From NCBI GenBank assembly GCA_020465985.1, contig JAANYP010000177.1, positions 86,543 through 150,542 on the forward strand: 64,000 nt of DNA, in the 5' to 3' direction. The number at the start of each line of letters is the position of its first letter. Within the stretch, counting starts at the first letter, position 1. Shown here piece after piece: positions 10,120 to 21,772 of the stretch. Both the position numbers and the translations under genes were made by a program. The notes under the pieces were generated by a model. It was given only the letters and a program-made list of their open reading frames with translations, did not search any database and was not told the origin of the DNA. The stretch comes from Centrapalus pauciflorus (lineage: Eukaryota > Streptophyta > Magnoliopsida > Asterales > Asteraceae).

Positions 10120-11972
10120 AGATCATCTGGTTGTGGGCCTCTTTTGCCATATGGAGAAGATTTTGGATTTTCTATAGCAGCAGGATAAGTTGGAGGAACT
10201 GAAGTGTCTTGATTTTTATCCGCCTCCCCAACTTTGGGAGTTGGGATATCTGCTTTAATTGGCTCTTTAAAAGAAACCTTCTTAGGAACCTCCTTATTTG
10301 GATCCTCTTTCTCCTCATACACGACTTCAGTTTTGGTATCTTCTTCTGCCTCTTGCTCTTTAGGCATCTCAATTTTATTATCTACCTCTTTACCACTTCT
10401 TAATGTGGTTATCTTAGATACTTCATTAACTTCATTGATCTCATGTTTCTTATCTTTGTTATAATGAGCATGTGAAGGATTGGGAATAGTATTGCTAGGA
10501 AGCTTCCCTTCCTCACGTCTAGTGAGCGACCCAACTATCTGACCCATCTGGCGACTTAACATCTCCATAGTCTTAGTACTGATAGTTGATTGTTGCTTCG
10601 TAAATTCTGCGAATTCTGAAAATTGCGAAGAAGTCATATTTGTTTCCACTTGGAATTGTGGTTGATCACGAAGATTTGACTTATAATATCAGTCATCCTT
10701 AGCTGCTGAAGCTGAACCATATTGATATTCTCTTTTTGGTGGTTCATATCTCGGTTTTGATTGATGATCGGTAGGCTGATCATTTTTCCATTGAAAGTTG
10801 GGATGGTTTCTCCACCCCGGATTGTAGGTTTCCGAAAATGGATTATTTCTCTCTCGATGAGCTCTGAATCCATAAACTTCATTAGCAAATTCCTCAGTGG
10901 ATTGCACTTGAGGACATGCTTCAGAATGATGTGATGGATCACCGTATGTAACACAATTAACTGATGCACTAGGGTTTGACAGACCCTTCATCAATTGATC
11001 TATTTTCTTGCCTAATTCTTAAATCTCACTTTTAACCTCACGTTTCCAGGCATTATCTATGCCCATGACTTGAACTCCTTTGTTGTTTTCAGAACCAACT
11101 TGGACTTTAAGACCTTTACCGAGTTGACTAAGCAACTCCCAAGCTTCGTCGTCTTCTTTCGCTAAAAATGTGCCTCCGCTGGCAGCTATAATCATATTAC
11201 GACTCTCTTGACTCACACCATCAAAAAATGTTTTGATAAGCATCCATTTGGGTACCTCGTGGTGTGGACAAGCTCTCAATAATTCATTCATACGATCGAA
11301 AGCTTCGTAGAATTGTTCGCTTGGTTTTTGTTTAAATCTGATAATTTCCTTTCTTTTCTCGGGTATTTTACTAATGGGATAATATTCATTAAGGAATTCT
11401 CGTTTCATTTGATCCCATGTTGTAATGCTATTGGTCGGTAAGGATACAAAGCAGTTCTTCACTTTCTCTTTTAACGAGAAAAGAAATAATCGAAGTTTTA
11501 AACCATCGGTGGTTATACCTCGAACATGATTTTCTTTACAAATAGCTATGAATTCAGCTAGATGTTCGTAGGGTTCCTCGCTTGGCATCCCTCGAAAGAT
11601 CGGAAGAATTTGGAATAATTGGGGAAAACTTCGGGTTCGTTCTCCTTTTTCGGGATAACGGATTGGAGACGGGTCGGGCACATCACCATAATGTGACTCA
11701 ACCGTACGCCTCGCTTGCTTACCCATCCTAGCAGCTATGCGCTCGTGTTCTTCTTGATCACGATTTCGCGGCGAAATCGGAGGGCTTTCTAAATTATGAA
11801 TCTCCGAATTGGGAATTTCGAAATTAGGAATTTCTTCCTCTTGTGCGTTTGAATTCTCCGTGATTAATTGTTATTTTTGAATCCTGACAGTCTTTCGGTT
11901 CGATTTAGCTACTCTTTCGATCTCGGGTTTGAATTGTAGCGACAATCCTCTAGCCGATTGACGTGTGTGCAT
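10105..11972 (-). pseudogene. Athila gag (capsid/nucleocapsid)
   Basis: One frame runs from the ATG at 11972 but is broken by stops at codon 34 (11873-11871), at 11021-11019 and at 10691-10689, then by a frameshift near 10105. The central part is a retrotransposon gag domain (LPIFRGMPSEEPYEHLAEF, TWDQMKREFLNEYYP, DRMNELLRACPHHEVPKW). The zinc knuckle reads CVTYGDPSHHSEAC, with Tyr where the second Cys is expected, so one metal ligand is lost. Gag would form the particle and bind RNA. The C-terminal part is rich in Lys and Glu. Confidence 0.85.
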
Positions 11973-12190
11973 ACACTAATTAAAATACTAAAATTAAATA
12001 CTTAATTAAACTAATTATATTTTTGGTGGTAAAGTAGAGCACTATAATTACCTTTTTTGAATTTTTTGAAATTTTTTTTTTATTTTTAATAATAATAAAC
12101 TAAAGACTAAAAATAACCAAAGAACGGAACATAAATTTAAGAACTTAAAACTAAGGACAAAGACTAACTTCAAACCTTAACTACCATTAC

Positions 12191-12210
12191 ACTCCCCGGC
12201 AACGGCGCCA
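12191..12210 (-). other. Athila primer binding site (tRNA-Asp type)
   Basis: The minus strand reads TGGCGCCGTTGCCGGGGAGT, the well-known primer site of plant Athila/Tat elements, matched to the 3' end of tRNA-Asp. It lies five bases from the inner edge of the LTR. Confidence 0.88.
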
Positions 12211-12215
12211 AAATC

Positions 12216-13313
12216 TGACGAGCCGTTGTTGTGACCCGCATAAATAATCCTTATATCCACATTTTAGCTCACAGAAGTATGGGTCGAATCCGCAGGGAGT
12301 GAGTTTGTAATTAGGGTTAGACAATTGGCCTTATAAGTTTTATTGAAAGCACTGTAAATTGTGAAATGTGGATTTGAATTATTTGTTAGATTAATGACTT
12401 ACTATTGCTTGTGACTAAAGTTAATGGCAAAATAACTAACGTAGTAAATAAACAATCAAGAGACAAATAACCATTCACGGGATCACTACGACGTAAGTAT
12501 TACTCACTCTAATTTCATGCAATAATCACATAAACATCATTAATTGTGCGACTAAATTACTTAAACATGTTTTAACCAATAAATCTCGGCATAGCGTATG
12601 AAATATTCATTACTTGTCATAATCCCTAAGCTAATGGACTCGACACAAATAATAATACCACGATAAACCGTCTTGCTTTTACCAATCAAACCATACAATC
12701 ATAATCATAGCCGAATGCTTATCATTTGCATACACATAATAGATCTCAATCAATACGAACACATCAAAACATAAGAAACTATCCGCAAACGGCTAATGGG
12801 ATTAGCGCTCATCGTATGCTCTTCAACAATGTAGATCTGAGACATCTTGTAGCTTGCGAATCACAGTTTTCGTTCTTGTATCGTAGATCCACTCCGGCAG
12901 GGCTTCGCCAACTCTTTCACACACGTTGGGGTTCTTCTCCAAGGCTGCCATCGACCTCTATTTATAGAGGAGTCGAGATTAGGGTTTCACAGGCTGGAAA
13001 ATGCGTTTTTGCGCCGTCCCAGCGCAAGCCAGGCACAAGCCTGCCCCCTCCCCTTCGCCATAGTGTGTCTAAGGTTACACTGGTATACGCTGGAATGCAT
13101 CTGGACAGCTGGAGCTCTTCTGTTGTGGAGCATAGGGTGGCGCAGGCCTGCGCCCTCTTCGGCTCAGTTTGCTCTGAATTTTCTTGGGTTGCTTTCTTTT
13201 AATCTCTTGGCCCTGAAACACAAACTTGGAGTAATAATATGGATTTTACGAAGTATCGGTGCTTAAAGTGATCATAAAATGACTCTAAAACGTATAAAAT
13301 TGTAGACTTATCA
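12216..13313 (-). repeat. Athila 5' LTR (1098 bp)
   Basis: Read on the minus strand it starts TGATAAGTCTAC at 13313 and ends CTCGTCA at 12216, next to the primer site. A TATAAATA box lies at 12966-12959, followed by a GC-poor leader. No second LTR is in the window, so age and target duplication cannot be judged. ORFs on the plus strand here are chance. Confidence 0.82.
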
Positions 13314-13943
13314 TTAATTTAGGTGACATGTTAGGAAAGGGGGCTGCTGTTGCCTGTTGTTGTTCCAAATTGTTGATCACACAATACTCTAATAGACTTT
13401 ATTAAGGCTCGAAGTTCTTTATATGCAAACACTTGTGTCTCAGGGTTGTTTATATGCAAAACTTACACAGACACAACACACATTGCACTTGAACATTGAA
13501 ATTACCTTTAGTCATGTATACTCTTGATGTTGTTTGTTACTTTGATGATTTCATTTGCCTTTTGACTTTGATTGAAGAAGTTGTGATGAATCTTGATAAA
13601 ACTTTGTTGAAGTTGTGGGTTTGATTTTTAGAGAAAGAATTTCAATTTCTTTCTTTGAAATAGATTAAGATGAGCAGACACCTCATTTAGGGGATTTTAT
13701 AGAAATAACTTTGCCTAATTTGACATTTTAACCCCCTAGTTTATCTTTCTTTCATTTAATTTTAAAATTACATTACAAACTTTATAATCATCACATTTAC
13801 TTAATTATGACTTTTATTAATTTTGACATAATTTTTATGAACTTAAACTGAATCTACATTGTTAATTATGTAATTAACTTAAATTTAACGTGTTACATAA
13901 CGTTAACTTATTTCTTAATCCTAAACACAGTTTAGGTTGTTTC
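13314..13943. other. Unclassified flank, possible gypsy LTR remnant
   Basis: No ORF is supported. Read on the minus strand there is a TATA-like TCTATAAAATCC near 13703, a leader-like stretch after it and a splice-donor-like AAAG|GTAATTT near 13510. This resembles the middle of the other gypsy LTRs here, but neither end is recognisable. Confidence 0.3.
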
Positions 13944-14461
13944 ACTTGAGTATGAAGGAAGTCAATTTGCGTTAAAAGAAAATGATTTCAAATTGAAATT
14001 CAAGACGTTTGACGATGAGAGAAAAATAGTTCTTAAACAAAGAGCAAAGTTAAACTAATGCTAAATCTTTTGACGATGATAGAGCATCATTCCAATCACT
14101 ATCAAAGATTTAGAAGATCAAATATATCATCTTACAAAACTATCTAAGGCTTCTTTATCTTTAAATGATTCTGTAGTCAAGGTTGATAAGGGCAATGAAT
14201 TGCAAGAAGAATTTGATTCCTCTATGCACTTAAAGTTTATGACAAGATCAACTAAGGGAAGAAGAAATTTATTTTTGAGCTTCCGACCAAGATTCACACT
14301 AGTGAATCTTTCAAATCAATTTTTATAAAGAATCTGGTAACATACCTCATTTTCCAAGAGGAAATCTTCTCCAAAAACTAAAACCTTTTACCAGAAACAC
14401 GCAAGTACCGGACAAATCTTTCGTAGAAAGAATTTCAATGTCAAATAAAATATTTTAAGTC
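13944..14461 (+). pseudogene. Copia gag-pol spacer fragment, decayed
   Basis: Short readable stretches (IKDLEDQIYHLTKLSK, then LNDSVVKVDKGNELQEEFD) resemble the coiled-coil spacer between gag and protease of SIRE-type copia elements, as in element C at 43222-43569 (ERLQAEIKDLEIKL). Several stops are present and no catalytic motif is seen. Orientation is opposite to the adjoining LTR, so it belongs to a different insertion. Confidence 0.45.
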
Positions 14462-14685
14462 ACAGAATTGATACAAACTATAACAATCTACTCAATACAA
14501 ATACAATCAGATCAAATTTGTATGAAACTCACAGAGAAGAATATTATGAAAATCATAAGTCAAAGCTCTATTCTCATTACCTCCAAAACTGATATCACAT
14601 TACATCAATTTGACTATTTATAGTGAAATAGAAATTACAATACAAGTCCCACAACGTCACAAAATTCTACATTCTACCCAAAATA
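14462..14685 (-). repeat. Copia 3' LTR of fragment E
   Basis: About 224 bp is collinear with the LTR of element D (56984-57222). Shared stretches include TCAAAGCTCTATTCTCATTA and AATAGAAATTACAA. The minus strand has a TATAAATAG box near 14620. A purine tract, AAAAAGGGGGAGA on the minus strand, follows at 14686-14700. The outer ends have diverged, so limits are approximate by a few bases. Confidence 0.7.
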
Positions 14686-14720
14686 TCTCCCCCTTTTTGT
14701 AAAGTTATAGTTAGTTAAGC

Positions 14721-15180
14721 TCAGGACCACCCAATCTTCCAATCAAATCTTCTTACTACTTCGTGATTCCTCAGCTTGTCTTCAATCGCATTCATAACCT
14801 TCACAGAGTAGCTTTTTCTTTTTGGTTCATGGGGTTTTTCACTTTCATCTTCTCATGATCATCAGGAATATGTCTCACTTCTCTTGAAGGATGTCTTAAA
14901 GTTCGTGATGAGCATTTACTCGTTTCAGAAACCCTAAGAACATTTTCTAGCCTAGATGATTCTCACAAATCACTCCTAACTAACTCAGGTTTTACAATGA
15001 TTGAGTGATTCTTAAATCGCTCTATCTCTGGATATTCTCTATTTAGAGGAGTCAAATTGATACGTCATTGATGTGTCTCCAACCCAACTTGAATATCTTC
15101 AACTTAGTAAGCACAAACTTTATATGCATGAAATCAAATATTGAAGTCATAGTTGTTCTCATGCATAAGCGTTGTTGAGA
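14721..15180 (-). pseudogene. End of a SIRE-type extra ORF (fragment E)
   Basis: The last codons before the TGA at 14723-14721 read RNHEVVRRFDWKIGW, matching the end of the intact extra ORF of element F (SDRKSVRRFEQKIGLS). Upstream pieces of similar sequence (RLENVLRVSE, KNPMNQKEKATL) follow with stops and frame changes. The purine tract and LTR lie right behind it, as in F. At about 15180 it abuts the gag of a gypsy element, a deletion or recombination junction. Confidence 0.55.
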
Positions 15181-15184
15181 AGAA

Positions 15185-16210
15185 ACGTACCCGTGACCAC
15201 GTAGGGGTTCTGTCGAGCTTCCCAACACAAAAGCTCTTCCTTGAGCTCATCCATTGTTTCTCAACCTCGGGAAATCCTTTCTGAAGTGTCCCGTATTCCC
15301 ACACTTGAAACATCCCTTCTAGGGTTCATTGTTAGTCCCAGAGTTGGAGATCTTGCAATCCTTGGTCAGATGACCTTGTCTTTTGCATTTGCCATAGGGA
15401 TTTGCACATTGGCTCGTGTGGTGGTAGTTGCACTTGTTGCAATAGGGCTTATTATTCGTGTAACTTTTCTTCGGTTCAAATCCAGCTGCGTAGGCCTTGA
15501 TCGTCTCTTGCTTCTTGGGGTTTTGTTGTTGCCCTGAATTTCTCCCGGATCGGTCATCCCATTTTCTCTTATGATCACTACCCTTTGCAGACACTGCCCC
15601 CTGCCGTACTACTTGATCCATTAAATTCTGTGCCATTCAAATTGCATTCTGGATTGTTGTCGGATTGATGAGGTCACATTCCCCTAAATTTGGGGGGTGA
15701 GTCCCAGATATATCATTCATTTCTCTTGTATTTTGGGGTAGCCATGTTGGGGCACAAAAGGCTTAGCTCTTGGAAACGATTGGTGTACCCGGTGACATCA
15801 GTTCCTTTCATGGATAGGTTCCAAAATTCTGACTCCATCTTCTATAGCTCACTCCTCGGGTAATACTCGTCAGTCATCATTCTTTTCAACTCTGCCCACA
15901 GGAGTTGATACGCCATGTCGATACTGACTGGCTGTACGTACGAGTTCCACAACGTGAGAGAACCATCTTGGAGGGTGTGGGTGGAAATTTTCACTTTGTT
16001 GTCCTCCTCGCAGTTGCTGTTAAAGTATCGGGGTTGGCAACTTAGGAACCCTTTAATACTAAAACCTCTCGGGTTGTATTCTGCCCCTCATACTACTCCG
16101 TTGTTCCCTGACCTGTTATTTCAGTTACTTTCATATGTAGCAATCGCGTCAGCTACTCTTTGAGCAACAAGTTGCTCGATCTCTGCAGAACTCATCCTTC
16201 TTGGTGCCAT
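15185..16210 (-). pseudogene. Gag of gypsy element A, frameshifted
   Basis: The ATG at 16210 opens MAPRRMSSAEIEQLVAQRVA, the typical N-terminus of one plant gypsy gag group. Gag-domain pieces follow (RGFSIKGFLSCQPRYF, then ELKRMMTDEYYPRSEL, GYTNRFQELSLLCPNM) with several stops and frame changes. The C-terminal piece (15636-15319) has two cysteine clusters, CNKCNYHHTSQC and CKRQGHLTKDC. The second lacks the first Cys pair in normal spacing (YGKCKRQGH), so it may be damaged. The piece past 15319 (KLDRTPTW) is the last recognisable gag. Confidence 0.72.
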
Positions 16211-16479
16211 GATCTTAAAATTTTAAAAAAAATTAACATGGTGTAAGAAGACAAGTCTATAGGCTGAATTAACTAAGGCAGATAGTCATAACTACATATC
16301 ATCATGCACAGGGTTATAGCTTATCATTGTAATACATGATACATGATTTCGTACATAAGAGGGTCAGGGTTTTCCCGAAAAAATTTTCAAGTATTACATA
16401 ACTTAAAGATACATCATCTTAGCAAGTCCTAGAGAAACATAGTCTCTATATAGGAAGATAGTGGAGGCACTAAGTATGT

Positions 16480-17249
16480 GACGTCTCCGGGGTCTCTTCG
16501 TATTCCAGGGCATTGATTCTTGGCATCAGCTCTGCATTGTGCTCTTTGCAATCCTTCAAGTGGCGGCGCAAATCATCGATCCCATCCTGCTGCATCATCT
16601 GGACATTATGTGTAGCCTAGTAGACGTTGGTGCTTTGCATGGCTTCTTTCTCCATTCTCATAGAAAGTTCCCCTACTTCTTGATGCATCTGTCCAAATCG
16701 GAGATCGTGCATTGCCGCTCGTGCCACTAGTAAGGGCACGATATGATTAAGAGGCTCTTGGGTTAATTCCAGAACTTGTGGAGCAGTGGATGGTCTTTCT
16801 ACCTCAAATCGGCTTGGAACTCCTTCTTCGTTCCTCCATTCTTGGAGGGTGTGAGGCATCCATCCCCATTGCCTCTCATTTGATCGTTGTCACTGAGGTG
16901 GGCTTCGATCCTGGGCGCTCATCGGAAAGGTTTCTCATTAGACCGGTTGCACCCTTTTCCTTGGAGTGAATATCATGAGAGGTTTGTTGGGGTGGTTTCG
17001 GTAAGGTCGGTAGGATGGTGTGCGTTGTGGTGGTTGAGGAGCGATTGGTGTTGTGGAGTCAGAGTAACCCTCCTCGTCTTCGGATGAGTCTTCTTCCTCA
17101 TGGTTGGTCGGGTCTTGATGGGTTTTCGAACCAAAGTACACTTCTGTGTCATTTTGGCTTTCTTGGTCAAAGAGTGGGTACTCTTCTTCAGAGTCAAAAA
17201 GAATGGATTGTGTTGGTTGAGAGGTTTTTGTGCCAAGACTTATATACAT
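16480..17249 (-). pseudogene. Acidic, coiled-coil leader ORF of element A
   Basis: This ORF lies between the primer site and gag. The N-terminal half is acidic (ILFDSEEEYPLF, EEEDSSEDEEGYSD) and then proline-rich. The C-terminal half (RQWGWMPHTLQEWRNEEGVP, then VPLLVARAAMHDLRFGQMHQ) ends in a predicted coiled coil. Two or more stops break the frame. The same protein is nearly unbroken in element B (52988-about 53830), so it is a real family feature. I do not recognise a function; separate from gag, it could be an accessory Gag-like protein. Confidence 0.6.
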
Positions 17250-17344
17250 ATTTACATTTGTTTTAGTTACTTGAAGTGGAAAAGCATACTTCTTGTAACG
17301 GTCATAGTCTAGGGTAACTAATGCAACCTAGTTCACTATAGCCA

Positions 17345-17358
17345 TGACTCTAATACCA
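17345..17358 (-). other. Primer binding site of element A
   Basis: The minus strand reads TGGTATTAGAGTCA, close to the initiator-tRNA-Met site TGGTATCAGAGCCA with two changes. It lies three bases from the LTR. Confidence 0.7.
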
Positions 17359-17361
17359 ATC

Positions 17362-19693
17362 TGTCACACCCCGATACCCTTCTTGGCAACGAGGCGTGAC
17401 GTCACAAACACAAAGTCACAATCATAATGAACGACATCTAAATGAGACGTTTTCGAAATACATAAATTATAAATATTTTTTTACAACCATCTTAAGAATA
17501 AAGGAGTTCACTAATATGGAGATTTAAATACATGACAAAGAAAGTTCTAGTTATGCAAATCAATCTCCATAGAGTTTAAAATGTCCTATGACTCCAAAAG
17601 CTTGAAAAAGCTTGAAAAATCTTGAAAGTTAGCCATGAATGCGATCTTTCCCTTATGGTCCTGAGAATAATATGCTAAATACGTCAACAATAATGTTGTT
17701 GAACTCATAGGTATACACGATAAATATAGACCATGTATGGAACACAAGATTTCATAGAGTTTATAAACATAACGAACCAATAGTTTAAGTATTACCATAA
17801 GCCTCATGATTCCGAAACTTAACTTTTGATGCCTTATGTGGTATCCAACACCATAATACAAAGAATTGTCAAATGATTATGCATCCATTAACGATTGGCG
17901 CGACCAACCCAGATGGGGGCGTCAACCCAAATAGATCTATTCATAACATTCACATTTACGATGTAACTAACGGTGCATGATTGAGGGCGGTGGTGACGTA
18001 CCCTTACGTAATACATAAAATGATTCAAGTACTTGTGTCCATAGAAATTTTTGAGTATGTATTCTCACCCCAAATAATATGAACTTGTAAATATCGGGGC
18101 CATGAAACTCACCTTAGAAGTGAAGTGAATGTGATGATCGAGAAGTTGACTTGTGACGACGTTCGAAAAGGACTTAACTGAGTCCTATATTGTATCAAAG
18201 ACTTAATAAGGCCCAAATGATCATATGCATGCATGATGGTTTTAACTTCAAATCACCCAACATAACAAGTCTACTAAACTTTTTATAAGTTAAAACCTAT
18301 TTATAAAATTTCCGGATTTATCACAGTTTATGTCCCACTTTGAGGCTGTGTTTAACATGGCTATGAAACGATTTAGACTTTGATATTTTTATTATGAAAC
18401 TACTATGTCATAAGAATTTTTCAAGCTAAAAACAGTAATTTTTCGAGGTGTTTAGATTAGAGAAATATTTCGTTAAAACTCATAGGTAAACAACAAATGA
18501 GTTGTTAGATCTTTTGGTTTGTAAACATGACTTGGGGGTCAAAACTACGAATTAAATTATGAAACTTTCCAAATCCTTAGTTAGGACATAGATCTAAATT
18601 CTGAAAAGAACCACCTCATTCCGTTAAGTTTTGAGCTAGTTATGATTTTTCAAAGTTGATGTAATGTTTCTGCCAGAAAATCTGAACATCACAAGCGTTG
18701 TAATAACTTGTGATTCTTGTTGTTTATCCAAAAACCATATGCATAAAAGGTCATGAAGTCATTTATATACCTTGTTTCCAAAATATTTTATGTATACTGT
18801 TTGTGTTCATACATTTATAAACATATTTGAAGTTGCAAACTTTAAAGTAAAACTACTTTATTTATGAACTTTGTTTTTTAAGTAACTTGTTGTTGGTGAT
18901 TTTGTATTATGCAAGACGTATGTTTAACATAGATAAAAGAAGTAGATAGTGTAGTTTTCACTTACCTAGTGAACAAAGAAAGCAAATGTGTAGGAGAAAG
19001 GATCTTGAATTTGTTGCACACAAGAATTCCTTGAATACTTGAAGAACAATTGAAGAGAATTTTTATGTTTATGTTTGTGTTGTTGGCCAGATTTTTGTGA
19101 GGAGAAAAGGAAGAGTTTTTGTTCTTGCAATGTGTGAAATGAATGAAGAAATGATCATCTATTTATAGAGGGGAAAGAGTTTTGCAAATGATGAAAAAGA
19201 GTGGGAGGTTGAGTGTAAATCAAAGTGATTGAGAAAGGGAATGGTGATGGGAGATGGGAGATCGGTTTGTGATTAAAATAATCAAAGTCAAATGGGGGGT
19301 GTGATGGCCTAGGTGCCGGCCATGAGGCCTTAAAAAAGTAATTTTATATTTTTTTTTTCTTTATACAAGTATTTAAAGTGTATTTCTATGTATTTGCATA
19401 TAATATATGTATTTCTATAAATACTAGTTAACTAGGATATACTAGTTTAATAAAAATGTTTTTGTTTTGCATAATTAGAGTTTTAAAATTGTTAATGCAT
19501 AATGAATGTTACTAATTCTAAATTAATCATGCAACACACATAATTCAACTAATCACGTCGTAAGTTGATCAATTTAATTCTTCGTTGTTTCATCACATAA
19601 CATCGATTTAAATCCACAAGGACCATTTATGTAATTGACTCTTATTTCTAATTGAATATCGGATGCTAACCTGATATGTTGTCGGTTGTTACA
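17362..19693 (-). repeat. 5' LTR of gypsy element A (2332 bp)
   Basis: Minus strand: starts TGTAACAACC at 19693 and ends GGTGTGACA at 17362, beside the primer site. A CTATAAATAG box lies near 19156. A splice-donor-like CTAG|GTAAGTG is at 18966/18965. The region after it (TCTTGCATAATA, then ATCACCAACAACAA) is shared with the LTR of element B. The flank to the right is copia LTR sequence. ORFs inside are chance. Confidence 0.8.
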
Positions 19694-20074
19694 GATCTAT
19701 TCAGCATGTAGCATGTTGTTGCAACCGCCTCTACCCAAAGATTTAGTCGAAGAATTAATTGAGCGAGCATTATTCGTGCATCTTCCACTTGATGGCGGAA
19801 TAATATAGTTGATGAAAAATAATAAGTCTAGGCGTCTTATTGTAATTAATCAATAGTCTTGATTTTTTGTATAAATAGAAAATGTTGTACTGGAAAATGT
19901 AGAATTCGTACATTTTACTTTTGCACGGAAACTCTTGTACGACTAAGTCAACATTTGCTCTCATTGTTCAACCGTATTGTAATTCTCATTTTGTGCAATC
20001 CAAATCATTTGGTTAGTATTTCTGTTGATTTTATTGATTGAATCTTGTTTGTGATTGATTGATTAAGGATATCA
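19694..20074 (+). repeat. 5' LTR remnant of element C
   Basis: The 3' part of an LTR, ending GGATATCA two bases before the primer site. A TATAAATA box lies at 19870-19877. The 5' part was cut off by gypsy element A at 19693. No partner LTR was found in the window. Confidence 0.7.
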
Positions 20075-20076
20075 AT

Positions 20077-20090
20077 TGGTATCAGAGCCA
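20077..20090 (+). other. Primer binding site of element C (initiator tRNA-Met)
   Basis: TGGTATCAGAGCCA is the exact site complementary to plant initiator tRNA-Met, located right behind the LTR end. Confidence 0.9.
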
Positions 20091-20989
20091 GAAATGGAAA
20101 ATTTTGAATTAATTTGGATCTGAAAATCACTTTTGAAGAACATTGTTTCATCAATTTATTTTCGAAAATCAGAAAAACCTAAAAAGGTTTTTAATCAGTG
20201 GATGTTCTTATCTGAAAATTGGATCGAAGGTTGCAATTTAAAGGCGAACACATTGATTCTAAACTGGGTTTTTAAATCAAAACACACAAAAAGTTGTGTG
20301 CATTTTTGTGCATTTTCGGGTTTTTTTTGGTGTTCTTGACTGATTGATTTTTGAAAATTTCGGGGTTTTGATCTGTTTTTAGTCAAAAAGTTTTTGTAAA
20401 AAGTGTTTGTAAAAATAAACCGAACACTCGAAATCATTTTATGATCAAATAAGGGGTTTTTTGATTGAATATTGGGATTATAAACTTGAAATTTTTGAAA
20501 AACCTGTTTAAACATGGATAAAACTAAATTTTTAGTTTTAATCGAGTTTGATCTAGACTAAATCGAGTTGATCAAGCACTTTGATCGAGTTTTTTACAAT
20601 TCGATTCGAGTTGGTTAAAGGCTTTTAATCGAGTTTGATAAAGGCTTATTCGAGTTTGATAATCATTTTATTCGAGTTGAATCAAAGGTTTTTCGAGTTG
20701 AATACAAAGGGGGTTCGAGTTTTATAATCAAACTTTCAAAAGAAGTCAAGTGATATTCGAGTTTGTTAAATCAATCATTCGAGTTTTAAAGAACGTACTT
20801 CCGAGTGGAAATTAATTGTGATTAACATTCAATCGAGTTTGACTTCAGTTACAATCGAGAAATATCAAGTTCATTCGAGTTGAATCATTCTTTGTTCGAG
20901 TTGGACCATTTACCATTCGAGTTTCAATCAACTGTCAATCGAGTTTGACAGTTCATTATTCGAGTTGATCCATTTATTGTTCGAGTTTC
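20091..20989 (+). promoter_or_regulatory. Leader of element C with a TCGAGTT motif cluster
   Basis: This is untranslated sequence between primer site and gag; it continues at 41128-41358. From about 20540 on, CGAGTT occurs 18 times in 450 bp, mostly as ATTCGAGTT or AATCGAGTTTGA, and four more times at 41128-41290. Spacing is irregular (roughly 15-40 bp). ORFs on either strand are not supported. The role of the motif is unknown. Confidence 0.6.
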
Positions 20990-21650
20990 TGTCAGGATCT
21001 AAATGTTACTACCTAAGATTAACTGGTTTGAGTTGATCAGAGAATAAACCAATAATCTTGTATTGAATCAAAGTCCAAATAAGAAGTTTGCGGAATAAAA
21101 CTTAATTGTTTTAAGAAAAACTTTCAGAATCAATAACAAATAAATATAATTGAATAGACAAAGTTGCTTGTATTGCTGAACTCAATGATTACAATCACCT
21201 CTAATCTGTTTGATTAAATGAAAAACACAAATTGTTCTTAGGGTTTTACAACCTTAGAGGCTTATGAAAACTTAAACAAAAAGCAATTACAAACTTGAAT
21301 CTGCAGAAACTTGATACAATAGAAAAACCTATTCTATGTATTTATAATGCTTTCTGATTTGTTTCCTTGAAGGACTCTGACTTCTCTGATAGTAGATATG
21401 CTGGAATCTTCGTGTAAATATCTCTTCCTGAATATCAGCACTTTCTGTTTATGAAACTGTTGAGCAGCTTGAATCACTGAGCAGCTTGAACTGAGCAGCT
21501 TGAATGAATTTACTCTGGCAGCTTGAACTTTTACACTAGCAGCTCGAACTTCTCCAACTAACAGCATGAACTTTGTACTTACATAGAAAATCTACTAACA
21601 GTTTGAGAAATCTAACTAACAGTTTGAACTACTTAGAATATTTCCCAACA
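20990..21650 (-). repeat. 3' LTR of element G (661 bp)
   Basis: Plus-strand ends are TGTCAGG and CCCAACA. The minus-strand purine tract TTAGGGGCAGAT lies just outside the inner end at 21651-21665. It carries three GAGCAGCTTGAA units; the partner LTR has fewer. Confidence 0.9.
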
Positions 21651-21772
21651 ATCTGCCCCTAACTTAAATTCTTTACACAAGACTTTAAGTTCTATACAAA
21701 TAAGGAAATAAAACCAAGTAAAACTATTATTTACAAACCAAGGCTTTCAAAAACTTACAACTGTGCAAGTTT

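Larger units (their letters stand above)
3341..13313 (-). mobile_element. Athila-type Ty3/gypsy retrotransposon, decayed, 3' LTR missing
   Basis: Reading on the minus strand: 5' LTR (13313-12216), primer site, gag, PR, RT-RH, INT, a spacer with promoter-like features, and an extra ORF3 ending at 3465. This order, the tRNA-Asp-type primer site and the DLGA protease motif fit the Athila clade. The coding region has many in-frame stops and frameshifts. A solo LTR interrupts INT at 6180-6785. No 3' LTR is recognisable below 3465: the element runs into the minisatellite at about 3340, so its 3' end was probably lost. 11973-12190 is the untranslated leader and holds no gene. The left boundary is approximate. 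Confidence 0.85.
15185..19693 (-). mobile_element. Gypsy element A, 5' part only (LTR, acidic ORF, gag)
   Basis: The order on the minus strand is LTR (19693-17362), primer site, an acidic ORF (17249-about 16480), and gag (16210-15185). The element stops abruptly after the zinc-knuckle region of gag at about 15185; protease, RT and integrase are absent. It entered the 5' LTR of copia element C at 19693/19694. Element B (51395-54091, +) is a diverged relative with the same order. The clade is not certain; the gag and LTR style suggest a chromovirus. Confidence 0.75.

Noticed and set aside
12726..13202. 158-codon ORF on the plus strand
   Set aside because: It lies inside the Athila LTR, antisense to it, and has no recognisable protein feature.
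15241..15537. 98-codon plus-strand ORF with hydrophobic stretches
   Set aside because: It is antisense to the zinc-knuckle part of gag A; the hydrophobic look is a reading-frame shadow.
20077..20090. TGGTATCAGAGCCA stretches as tRNA genes
   Set aside because: Only the 3' tRNA complement is present, always beside an LTR. These are primer binding sites.
20540..20989. CGAGTT repeats as a CRISPR-like array
   Set aside because: The repeated word is 6-7 bp, spacing is irregular, and the setting is a plant retrotransposon leader. It is not a CRISPR array.
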